The translations under genes and the position numbers were made by a program. This document shows, one piece after another, positions 55,860 to 64,000 of a DNA stretch of 64,000 bases (positions are counted from its first letter, which is position 1; each line of letters starts with the position of its first letter). Source of the stretch: Isoetes taiwanensis. Lineage: Eukaryota > Streptophyta > Lycopodiopsida > Isoetales > Isoetaceae. The notes beneath the pieces are model-generated. The model did not search any database, had not been told where the DNA came from, and saw only the letters and a list, made by a program, of their open reading frames with translations. The stretch covers positions 38,181,841-38,245,840 of the forward strand of contig JAJEKV010000002.1 of NCBI GenBank assembly GCA_021234155.1. The letters run 5' to 3'.

Positions 55860-56538
55860 TCACCTATGTTGATGTGAAGAAGAGGCGTGACGCCTTGAGG
55901 GTCTCGTGATATGGCCATTGGCCAATTTGATGTCATATGGGGCGCGATAGAGTTGTTTGATGCCCATTTGTTTTGCGGAGTTTATCCGTGATGAGATTGA
56001 CAGCGCTACCTCCGTCAATTTGAACATGATTGACTTGTTGATTGCCCACCGTGGCATGGACCGTGGGAGTAGAGGTAGCAACAGCCCCAACCAAAAAATC
56101 GGGGAGTGGTAATCGGTCCTTGAGAGCGGGGATAGAGTTTCAAAATTGTAGCCAAGCTTAAAGGAATTTTGATTTTGGCTAGCTCCTCTTGGAGTTCGAG
56201 GCACATGAGAAAAAGGATCGGTTTGGATCCACAGGTGCGAGGAGTGCGTGGTAAGGAAGCGGCAACTTCTTTGAGTAGGTCAACCTCATGGCGATATTGG
56301 GATATATCGAGGCGTAGAGGTTGAGGCGTGGAAGGTGCGTCTTGTCGTTGTTGAGCTCTCGTGGTGGCATGGACATTAGCCAGCGTCGCGGCCTTGGCCC
56401 GGCTTGCATGAGGTTCAAAATGCTTTGGCGAACTTTAGGCATGACATTCGGCATGAGTTTCTCAAGTCCGGTGCAAAATGGACCTTTTGTCTTCGCATGA
56501 GGAATGGCGTCATTTGCAAAAGCGGGGTTGCGTGCCAT
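55860..56538 (-). pseudogene. Gypsy Gag C-terminal part and protease
   Basis: Minus strand ELQEELAKIKIPLSLATILK precedes the retropepsin box VHVQIDGGS-x-VNLITDKLR with IDGGS at 56,006-56,020. Then QMGIKQLYRAPYDIKLANGH, the flap-side half of the protease that the derivative element at 41,906 has lost. Confidence 0.75.
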
Positions 56539-56539
56539 T

Positions 56540-58190
56540 AGGAATAATGGTTAAAGGGGCGTGGCGCCCAGTGCGGCGTGAAACCAAACCAACCCAATTT
56601 GAAAAATTTGGACTGGAGGATTAAGAGCACGAAAAATTTCTTCATGTGCTTGTTGATCCATCCGAGGTTGATTGGCGGGGAGCGAGTTGATAGCGTGATT
56701 GCCTTGGCCGCGAGGTGGCTTCCGAAGAACTGGGCCGGGCCTTGTTTGCCATTAGCAATCGAGTTGGTAAGCCGTGAGGGTGATGATGTGGGCTGATTAG
56801 TGCCGTGAAGCCGCACGAACTTGGGGAAGTTGAGGACACGCCGTGGTGGTATGACCCCATTCTTGGCGGTGATAACACGAGCTTTGAAGGATCAAAAGGA
56901 GAACGTGTGTTGGGTCCCCGTTGTTGCCCTGTTGCTTATAGAGTTGATTGGGTTGCTTTGTAGGGGTGGGCTGGCGATATGGCGATTGGTGCTGCGGTGT
57001 TGTTTGCACTTGATAAACCATCTTGTTGCGGAAAAGGTGTAGGATGAGTGCGAGTGCATTCTTAGTGGCATGATTGCACATGTTCGCGGCGTTTACAATG
57101 AGGCGGCCATTGGTGGAGTTGCACTCATTCGCCAAGTGGCCTTGATATTTGCTGAGATATGGCACTGATCATGCTGGCCGACGGATTGGCGTGTTGAGGT
57201 TGAATAGCAACGGGGAACGGGGCGGGTGGAATGAAAGGGAGCTCTGAAGAGCCCCGCCACGGAGGAAAACATTGGTGAGTGATTGACAAGATCGATAGCT
57301 TTGCTCCAAAGTCTTGGCGCAGTATTGATCATGAGTCGATAGTTGGAGGAAGTCCTTGGAGAAACCAAACCAAGATCCGGCTCGTGTGGGGTACTCCTTG
57401 AGTTTTTTGGCGAGAATGTGAAGACGGTCTGCAAAATCCCAGGCTCACTGCGTGGGCTCTTGTTGAAGGTCATTGAGTTGCTTGAGATGAAGTTGATCAT
57501 CATCCATGGTCCCATAGTGAAAGAAAAGCAGTTTTCATTTCGGACCAATCTTGTTTCAGTGGCTTTTGTTGGACATGAGCCATTGATGAGGGGAGCCACG
57601 CAATGTGGTGGAAAAGATGTGGAATTTCGGTTGAGGTTAGCATGACCATTCGGGGACAGCCGAGCCTCAAATTCTTCCATGTGGGCTGAGCACTTTGATC
57701 TAAAGGTTTGCCTTTCGTGTTGCCAAAGGTGGGATAAGTCGGCTTAAGGGTCCGAAAGGTAGAGGTAAAAAGTCTTTGGGCTGGGCCAGGAACATGATAG
57801 TGAGGATATTGAGGTGGAGTTGGAGGGGGTATGGTCTTTGGAAAGACCTGGTGAAGGGGTGGAATTTGAGGTGGGGTCTTTGGAGGTGCGATCATTGGGT
57901 TTGAGGTGCGTAAGATTGTAAAGCAAGGAAGAGCGGTGGGGAAAGGTAGGGGAAGGGAAAATCCACGGGAGGAGCAAAGAGACATGTGGATATCCCCTGC
58001 CTACCAGTAGGAGATGATGGTTGTGAAGGCAGAGGATATGGCGGAAGAGTGATGGATGAAGGCATGTTCTGGGGTATGAAAGTAAGGTTGAGCGAGGTGG
58101 AGCCGGATAGGGCTCCCGATAGTGATGAGGAGACCGAGGTTGTGAGCAATGTTTGCACGCTTGAGGTGGAGAATTTGGACGAGACATGAC
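56540..58190 (-). pseudogene. Gypsy Gag
   Basis: The N-terminal part is proline-rich (57,744-58,187). The capsid-like region PTYPTFGNTKGKPLDQSAQP and MEEFEARLSP lies at 57,640-57,760. A long helical region continues to 57,290, followed by a degraded first zinc knuckle near 57,130-57,160 (GHLANEC in one frame) and a second, CYHRQEWGHTTTAC, near 56,840-56,885, where the second cysteine is arginine. The order matches the derivative copy at 42,390-43,265. Confidence 0.75.
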
Positions 58191-58384
58191 ACGAGGGGGT
58201 GGGTGGCGCGTGACCGAGCCCTAGACAGAATGTGGCCTCCCTCAATGTCATAAGCGGATCCATACATGTCACGCGAGCGCCTTCCGACGATGATGGCGCC
58301 TCAATGAGATGCGTCGGGAAAGAAGTTCTTTCGGCGTGAAGTTTGGACGCACATGGAGACAGAAAGAAGGGAAAAAACGAATCA

Positions 58385-58402
58385 TCCCAGGCATCGGCGC
58401 CA
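58385..58402 (-). promoter_or_regulatory. Gypsy primer binding site (tRNA-Asp-like)
   Basis: Minus strand TGGCGCCGATGCCTGGGA, two bases from the 5' LTR. It differs from the tRNA-Asp complement in the nested element at three positions. Confidence 0.75.
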
Positions 58403-58404
58403 GG

Positions 58405-58962
58405 TGTTTGGGGTGCGGGTGGAACTCCCCGCAAAACTGACCCCGTGAGGACCCTTGGATCTAACAGAGAACTGCGGGGACTATGTCACGCCGGGATTTG
58501 CAAGAAAAGAACAAGAAGAAGAAAACGGAGCAGTAAAAAAGAACAATGAGAGGAAAATGATATGCTTCTTTGATATCAATGATGAACATACATGAGCTCT
58601 CAATAATCGAGAGAAGACCGGAAGAGACAAGACTCAAAACTCATCTAGCCCTCATATGCTAGCTCTACTCATATATATAGTACAATGGCCTTTGGCCCAA
58701 TATAGACTTCTGACCGATCTCGGTGCCGGGCTCACGGAAGGAGGCGATTCTGAGGAATGTTGGCGGTGCCTCTTGAAGTGCCTAGAATCCGAGGCTTGGG
58801 CGGGTGACCCCTCACTTGTGCGGCGGCGCCTCTTGATAATTTCTTTGCTTGGTGCCCTGCGGGGCCTTGGATGGCTGACCCGTGGTTGACTGCGGATCCT
58901 TGAGCTTGACCTGGTCCGTCGTATGCATGAATAGTCCTGTACCAGGAGGCACAGGACTAACA
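58405..58962 (-). repeat. Gypsy 5' LTR
   Basis: 558 bp, TGTTTGGGG to GGACTAACA. A TATATATA box lies near 58,669-58,679, the likely start region for element transcription on the minus strand. Confidence 0.92.
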
Positions 58963-58967
58963 TCTAG
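58963..58967. repeat. Target site duplication of the full gypsy element (right)
   Basis: TCTAG, identical to 43,400-43,404. Confidence 0.9.
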
Positions 58968-59485
58968 TAGTGTGGACTCTAAAGTTTATCGCCCGGAGGT
59001 CACAGGTTTGAGATTGGCCATATGTAATTTATTACCATGACATGGGATACTCTAGATTTGGCTTATCAAGGGTTTGAGACCAACATCAGTCTAGTAATGT
59101 GAACTTAGATTGGCCATATATAATCTATTACCATGACTCAACATCAATCTAGTAGTGTTAGTCTCTTAGTATGCGTTCTAAAAATTTATTGTTCGGAGGT
59201 CACAGGTTCGAGATTAGCCATATGTAATTTATTACCATGAGATGGGATACTCTGTATTTGGCTTTATGATACATGTATTGTATGAGATGTTTTCAAGGGT
59301 TTGAGACCAACATCAGTCTAGTAATGTGAACGTTAAAATTTATTGCTCGGAGTCACAGGTTCGAGGTTGGCCATATATGATTTATTACCATGATTCGGGA
59401 TACCCTAGATTTGGCTTTATGAGATACATGTACCATGATTCGGGATACCCTAGATTTGGCTTTATGAGATACATGTATTATAGAG
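58968..59485. repeat. Tandem array of a tRNA-like (box B-containing) repeat
   Basis: About four degenerate units of 120-170 bp sharing GGAGGTCACAGGTTCGAGATT, ATTTATTACCATGA and GGGATACTCTAGATTTGGCT. GGTTCGAG resembles the Pol III box B. The unit phrase GGGTTTGAGACCAACATCA also occurs at 43,379-43,398, left of the gypsy insertion, showing that the gypsy element landed in this array. A SINE-derived origin is possible but box A is not clear. Confidence 0.6.
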
Positions 59486-59699
59486 ATGTTATGTGATAAT
59501 TAAAGTGACTCACATCCTTCCAAAAGAAAGAAAAAGAGCAAAAATTAAAAAAAAAAATCGACCAAGGGATATAGAATATACATCTAAGGATTTGCAGTTG
59601 CAACTACTTTAGATTTGGCTTTATAAGATATATGTATTGCACATGATGTTGAACGAAGTGTCTCATGTCCTGCCAAACAAAGAAAAAAAGAAAAAGAAA

Positions 59700-60023
59700 G
59701 GTATAGAATATACGTCTACAGGAAAATTCTTTCTTATGAGCAGACGGATCTCCTTCCCAAATAAGAAATATGAAGACATTCAAATGTGGGCTGCTGAATT
59801 TCTGACAGGTTGCTCCCTTCATCACTTCGAAGAAGACTGTGATTGCACTTGCTCGTGTGCCCTCCAGCCGGACTTGAAGAGAGAATTCATCTGTCAAGCT
59901 AGAGATGCTGCAGGAAAGTACAATTTTGCAAAATCCAGAACATGCCCATGCCTCTACTGCAAGATGACAATGGTCACGAAAGGAACGGACCCTTTGGATG
60001 GTGCTGGTTACTCCTCTGGATAG
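59700..60023 (+). CDS. Possible terminal exon, cysteine-rich product, unrecognised
   Basis: An open plus-strand frame follows a good acceptor-like TCTACAG at 59,715-59,721. It encodes RRISFPNKKYEDIQMWAAEF, then a cysteine cluster EEDCDCTCSCA, LKREFICQARDAAGKYNFA, CPCLYCKMT, and ends at TAG (60,021-60,023). AATAAA lies at 60,314-60,319. A second frame running to 60,172 would add a strongly hydrophobic tail (FWLWFITFLLITVIVIVISF) resembling a membrane anchor, so one frameshift might separate an ectodomain-like part from its anchor. I do not recognise the family. It could also be chance. Confidence 0.25.
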   Translation, partial: GIEYTSTGKFFLMSRRISFPNKKYEDIQMWAAEFLTGCSLHHFEEDCDCTCSCALQPDLKREFICQARDAAGKYNFAKSRTCPCLYCKMTMVTKGTDPLDGAGYSSG

Positions 60024-60319
60024 AAGACCTGATGCCGAGGATCAAACTCAGGATTGAAGACATCTTAAAACATTATAAAACTCTGTCACTCTTATTTCAG
60101 AGTTTTTGGCTTTGGTTTATAACCTTTCTGCTGATAACTGTTATAGTTATAGTTATTTCCTTCCTTTTTTGACATCTTTGGGTGTCTTAGAATTTTAGTT
60201 AAACCTCCACTTTCCAGCTTCATTTTCATGGAGGTTGTTTTCTGGGTGGACACTCCCCATACAAGTAGTCAATTTTGTTCTCCTTTTATAATATAAATAT
60301 AATACCATCCTTCAATAAA

Positions 60320-61330
60320 AAAAAAGTACGGTAGTTTATAAAATCATCATGTAAACAAAATTGAGAGCTCGTGATGTAATAGTTCTTGAGTCTGGTAATT
60401 GTGGTTAATTTAATCATTCAACTAGGCTTGAAGCTTCCCTTCTCATTTCATGACACCAAAATGATTCCATGCTATTTGGTAGGACTTCACAACATGTTGT
60501 TGTGTGTGCATCTCCTATGTTGGTCTCCAACTAAATATCTAGTATTTGTCTATCTCTTTCCCTCTTCAACTTCATTTTGTTTTAGTCAGACACCTAGTGG
60601 GCTCTCCTCCCTAGAAAAATACATGTTGTGAATATGTCCAAATCTCTAGTCCAACTCCTGAGATCAAGCCATGACAACTTTCTCATTCTAAGAAAGTACT
60701 TTCTACCATGTATAGACTTTTGTCTAAGAGTTATGTACATAATGACAGTCCAAAACATTCTTTTCAAGAGATGACTTAAGTATTTTGAAGTGGGTCGACA
60801 CTCTTAACATCCACTTTTTGGCAGAAAAGCGAAACATCAGTGCATGAACTGAGTAGGTACTGATGCTGTAATGGTAGGGACCATTTGTGTGTCTTGGAGA
60901 CTGGCACTATATGGCCAATTTGTGTTTGATTTGAGTTCTTGCTATATGCTGGCAACCAACTTCATGTGATGTTATATCGTATGTATCTTGTGGCAAGTTG
61001 AAAATATTGATGGGATTAGACATGTGTGATGGACCATTTTTGTGGCAATAGTCATATTAATATTTTTCTTATAGTACAAGAAATTTATAATCGTGGCGGC
61101 CAAGCTACCATGAACATTTCTCTTTTTCGACAACCTTTGTGTAGTTTCTTTTTTTCGGGCCGTGAATGCTTGTTAATGCAGAATCGTGAATATCAAGAAA
61201 CTACAAATTTAAAAGAACCTTTTATACAATGTCCTAAGCTTTTACTATAGCCAGTGTCGCACCATCCTCACCTCTTTTTGTCTTAATGTAGGATTTTTTT
61301 CCAAGTACATGGAAGCTAGCAGAATTAGCT
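60320..61330. other. AT-rich intergenic DNA
   Basis: No gene, no repeat recognised. Confidence 0.5.
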
Positions 61331-61339
61331 CTTAGTTTA

Positions 61340-62128
61340 TATAGGATAGCATGGCAGTGGCGATGGGCCCGCAGCGACTCAAAGCCTGCTGGAAAGACAA
61401 GCAAGCCCAGTGGTTCTCGCTATGGAATGTGCAGGCACGGATGTGGACCCAGTCATTACCGCAGAAGAACTTATTTGCGCTTTGAAGCGATCTTGGATGC
61501 TTGCTTCATGGCCAAGCTTTGGGATGCAGAGGCCCATCACATGTCAAGGCAAATTATCGACAAAGAGGTTAATCCCATGCTCACGCGGGGGCCCACCACT
61601 ACTGCGCACCCATCTACCCGTAAAAGCGGGGTGATTGCTTCCCATTCGCGACAGGTGCACACCACCTCGCATTGGGGCGAGGAGATGGATTCGGGGCCCG
61701 CTGCGGAGGGCCAGAAATGCGATCTTTGTCGGCGAGCTATTGAGGGATGAAAGTCAGCCCTGAGCTTTGTCCGTCATACGGCATATCCGGGCTCGGTATG
61801 CTCGATTAGTTGTGCCCCATCGGGCCTTCGCGCGAGCATCGCTGGGCGGCCTCTGTAGGCTTGTTAGGATCGTTACCTCAGGAGGTAATGGATACGCGGA
61901 CTCAGTTATGCCCCCTCGTAAGACATTAACCTCCTGCATTCTTGTGATTATGTATATAAGCGTGCAATATGTCGGCATCCTTATTGCTACTAAGGTTTTC
62001 CCGAAACCCCGCCGGGGGGGTTTTTAATCATGGTAGTAATCCTTGCTTTAACTCTCTCTCTTTATACTTGGGTCCCATAGGCCAGTTGGTCTCCGTGGAC
62101 GATAAAATCATATTCTATTCTATTCTAT
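61340..62128 (+). mobile_element. GC-rich retroposon-like island
   Basis: GC content jumps against AT-rich flanks. A plus-strand frame at 61,427-61,750 ends KCDLCRRAIEG. Near the right end is a strong inverted repeat AAACCCC...GGGGTTT at 62,004-62,023 followed by T5. The segment ends in GATAAAATCAT and an (ATTCT)n tail (62,111-62,128). A 3' hairpin plus short tandem tail is typical of LINE-type 3' ends, but no RT motif is visible, so it would be heavily 5'-truncated. Confidence 0.35.
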
Positions 62129-63301
62129 TACAACGCATTTATGCTTAGAAGTTTTTATATAATGTAAGCCTTTTACATGGTGGAATGCAGGTGAAAAGAG
62201 ACTTATCCTTATTTTGGTCATACTTCACAGAGATATCCCTTCTGGCAGAATCACAGCAAAAAAATCCTGTTGGCAGAATCACCCATCCAAACCGCGCAGT
62301 AAGTGGATTATTGCGCATTTTGAGGGCACATTTTTTCCCTCTTGGAACTAATCAAATCTGGAGGTATGAGGGGTTTTTGGTTTACAGACATCAACAAGCC
62401 TAAGCCCTCTCATTTCGACCAGCATTGAAGTCGTTCGAACTGATTTGGAGATGGATGGATCGAGATTTACATGCTAAAAACATCTGAGCAAAAAATGGGC
62501 TAAGGGGCAGATGCGGTCAACATGACTCTGCAGTTATTGCACTATTTTGTGATCCGTTGGAAGGGATACCTTGCAAAGGTATCACCAAAACAAGGATAAC
62601 TCTATTTTCACCCGTGGAATGCACTCGATTTCTATCAAAATTCGAGTAGTATCTATAGGCCAATGCCAAAATGGGCGTTTCCAATTGCATTTAGGCATGG
62701 ATACTTAGTAATTTGTTATGTCCACCTATTTGAGGATCTTGTCTAAGCTTGTGAGTTATGTCTTTTAAGTGCAAAAAAACAATTTTTTTTATTTTTAATT
62801 CTTCATTTGCTCAAGGAACTTGATGTTGATTCAGTCCCCTTTGAATGGCTTAAACAAATGACAATTTTGGCTGCTTTTGTTTTTTCATTGATGTTAGAAG
62901 TGCAGAAGTAAACAGGAGCTTTCGCAGGAAATTCCTAAGTGAAAATGCTATGCACAAGTTTGCATGATGAAGTATTCAAATGGCAATAAATGAAAAGGGC
63001 TTGAAACATAGTTACTCCCTCCCTGTTCACTTGAAAATTTAAGAAAAGAAGCAGAATACGTGGAGTGTAAATTTTTATAGGGTCTTTTTTCATGGGCACT
63101 TTGGTCTTTTTTTGGCAATTGAAAAGTAAAGTACAATTTTTATCTATTTGAGAAAGTTAAACTAACAGGAAATGCTAGTGAAAAAGAGCATATCTTGCAC
63201 TATAAAGCTAACATATTAGCTTGTGGTTGGCATCATCAACATTGGAAGTAAACTGTCTTAAACAAAATGGAGGTTTACCCTTGAGGTCCCATGAAGCAAT
63301 A
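62129..63301. other. Intergenic DNA, nothing recognised
   Basis: AT-rich; short open frames only. Confidence 0.5.
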
Positions 63302-63975
63302 CTACTGGAGTATTTTCTCTAAAGTATCTTTAAAAAGGATTGGCTGAATTAGAGTCAAATCAATTGCTGGATCTTTTCCTAATATCTTCACAATCACGTA
63401 AAACATCACGTAGTGTAATTGTTCTTCAATGCGTTGCTTTGAAAGTCAGGATAAGTGCAAATAGGCTCCTTTTTTAAGCTCACAGTATATGTCTCCTTCT
63501 CCCTCTCCAAGACAAAGTCAACATGTTGTTTTGGTTGCACCACAGTTCCAGACATTTTAACATCTCCCACGTCTTTGCGATTTTCAAGATTCACTTCAGA
63601 TTGCCTACTCAGTTTTGATATCCTCTTAACGCTTTTACCGTCTCTACGCATTTATGTGCATGGTTACAGTTTGCTTCCTTCTCCTAAAGCTCACAACTAC
63701 CTCCTCTAAATGACTTGACACTATAAAAGGAGGGTGCAACCGTAGATGATAGACCTTTGTTGATAAGCTTGTCACATTTTTTGCCATTCATGCTAGTTCT
63801 CCCTACCTACCCTTTACTACCTGTTGTAGTTCTTCGAATAGCCCAATTAGTATTGGCAACTTCTGTTTCTCTTACGACTATTTCTCTACTACCAAACAAA
63901 TTCCTCACGAGAGGATCATCTTTAGCAACATGCGGTACATTAATTGCATCTTTGCCTGGTTGATGTGCTCCTTTC
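63302..63975 (-). pseudogene. SWIM zinc-finger protein pseudogene
   Basis: On the minus strand coding-like sequence runs from the right edge region through several frames. It starts AINVPHVAKDDPLVRNLFG and EVANTNWAIRRTTTGSKG, has stops near 63,805 and 63,690, then KSVKRISKLSRQSEVNLENR from 63,639. Next come EREKETYTVSLKKEPICTY, PDFQSNALKNNYTT and, after a frame break at about 63,405, VMFYVIVKILGKDPAIDL, ending at TAG (63,302-63,304). A SWIM finger is CxC...CxH followed by a hydrophobic helix. Here the second Cys is Tyr (CTYPD) and the CxH pair before VMFYV has been lost with the frame break, so the finger cannot bind zinc. No introns are evident. It may be a processed or TE-borne copy. Confidence 0.5.
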
Positions 63976-64000
63976 TCATTCTAATTGTTGTTGGTTTCCA

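Larger units (their letters stand above)
43405..58962 (-). mobile_element. Full-length Ty3/gypsy LTR retrotransposon with extra ORFs
   Basis: 15.6 kb including a nested 4.57-kb element. LTRs at 43,405-43,973 and 58,405-58,962, a perfect 5-bp TCTAG duplication, a primer site at 58,385-58,402, and minus-strand gag, protease, RT, RNase H and integrase in gypsy order. An antisense ORF and a long sense ORF2 follow pol. The primer site, the IDGGS protease and the extra downstream ORFs point to the Athila/Tat side of the plant gypsy tree, but I cannot place the lineage by eye. Frames are broken throughout. Confidence 0.9.

Noticed and set aside
62003-62025. Terminator-like GC hairpin followed by T5
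   Set aside because: The context is eukaryotic and tied to a retroposon-like 3' end, so a rho-independent terminator is not a sensible call.
63721-63963. Plus-strand CTATAAAAGG box followed by a 68-codon ORF
   Set aside because: The opposite strand of the same DNA reads as the SWIM-protein remnant over more than 150 codons, so the plus-strand box and ORF are most likely chance.

Overview
The window looks like nuclear DNA of a land plant with a large, transposon-rich genome. I see no rRNA, tRNA, CRISPR or prokaryotic operon, and almost everything recognisable is a retroelement. The mix includes Ty1/copia with a tRNA-Met primer site, Ty3/gypsy with tRNA-Asp-like primer sites, non-LTR (LINE) and a DIRS-like reverse transcriptase. 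DIRS-like elements are uncommon in flowering plants, so a non-flowering plant (fern, lycophyte, bryophyte or gymnosperm) is my guess. That is inference only.

Layout. Positions 1-11,400: a ~9 kb composite block (copy A, ~650-9,450) holds a minus-strand DIRS-like gag and RT-RNase H remnant, a palindrome-bearing minisatellite, an AT-rich array and a plus-strand 5'-truncated LINE. A second LINE piece on the minus strand follows (9,990-10,770). Positions 11,400-30,297: a Ty1/copia element on the minus strand is bounded by the matching 5-bp target duplication CCTAT (11,400-11,404 and 30,293-30,297). Its left LTR is split by ~13.7 kb of other DNA that contains copy B of the 9 kb block (13,870-22,935). 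The body of the copia element (25,384-29,565) carries gag, protease, integrase, RT and RNase H with a few frame breaks. Positions 30,300-36,000: A-rich, non-coding DNA made of degenerate direct repeats, a strong G-tract and two copies of a hairpin-ended repeat.

Positions 36,000-58,970: two related Ty3/gypsy elements on the minus strand. The left one (~36,013-43,270) is a deletion derivative that lacks the RT domain and the integrase core and has lost its 5' end. The right one (43,405-58,962) is full length, with two LTRs, a primer site, a polypurine tract and a perfect TCTAG target duplication. Both carry two extra genes beyond gag-pol: a long sense ORF with a coiled coil near the 3' LTR, and a short antisense (plus-strand) ORF convergent with pol that has its own conserved ATTGG/TATA promoter. 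In the right element this antisense ORF is interrupted by a nested 4.57 kb non-autonomous LTR element (47,668-52,235).

Positions 58,963-64,000: a tandem tRNA-like (box B-containing) repeat array, a possible cysteine-rich terminal exon, a GC-rich retroposon-like island, and a decayed SWIM zinc-finger gene at the right edge. Repeat copies in 1-25 kb and 43-59 kb differ by clustered small indels and GC-rich filler, so base-level quality there may be poor and reading frames should be treated as approximate.
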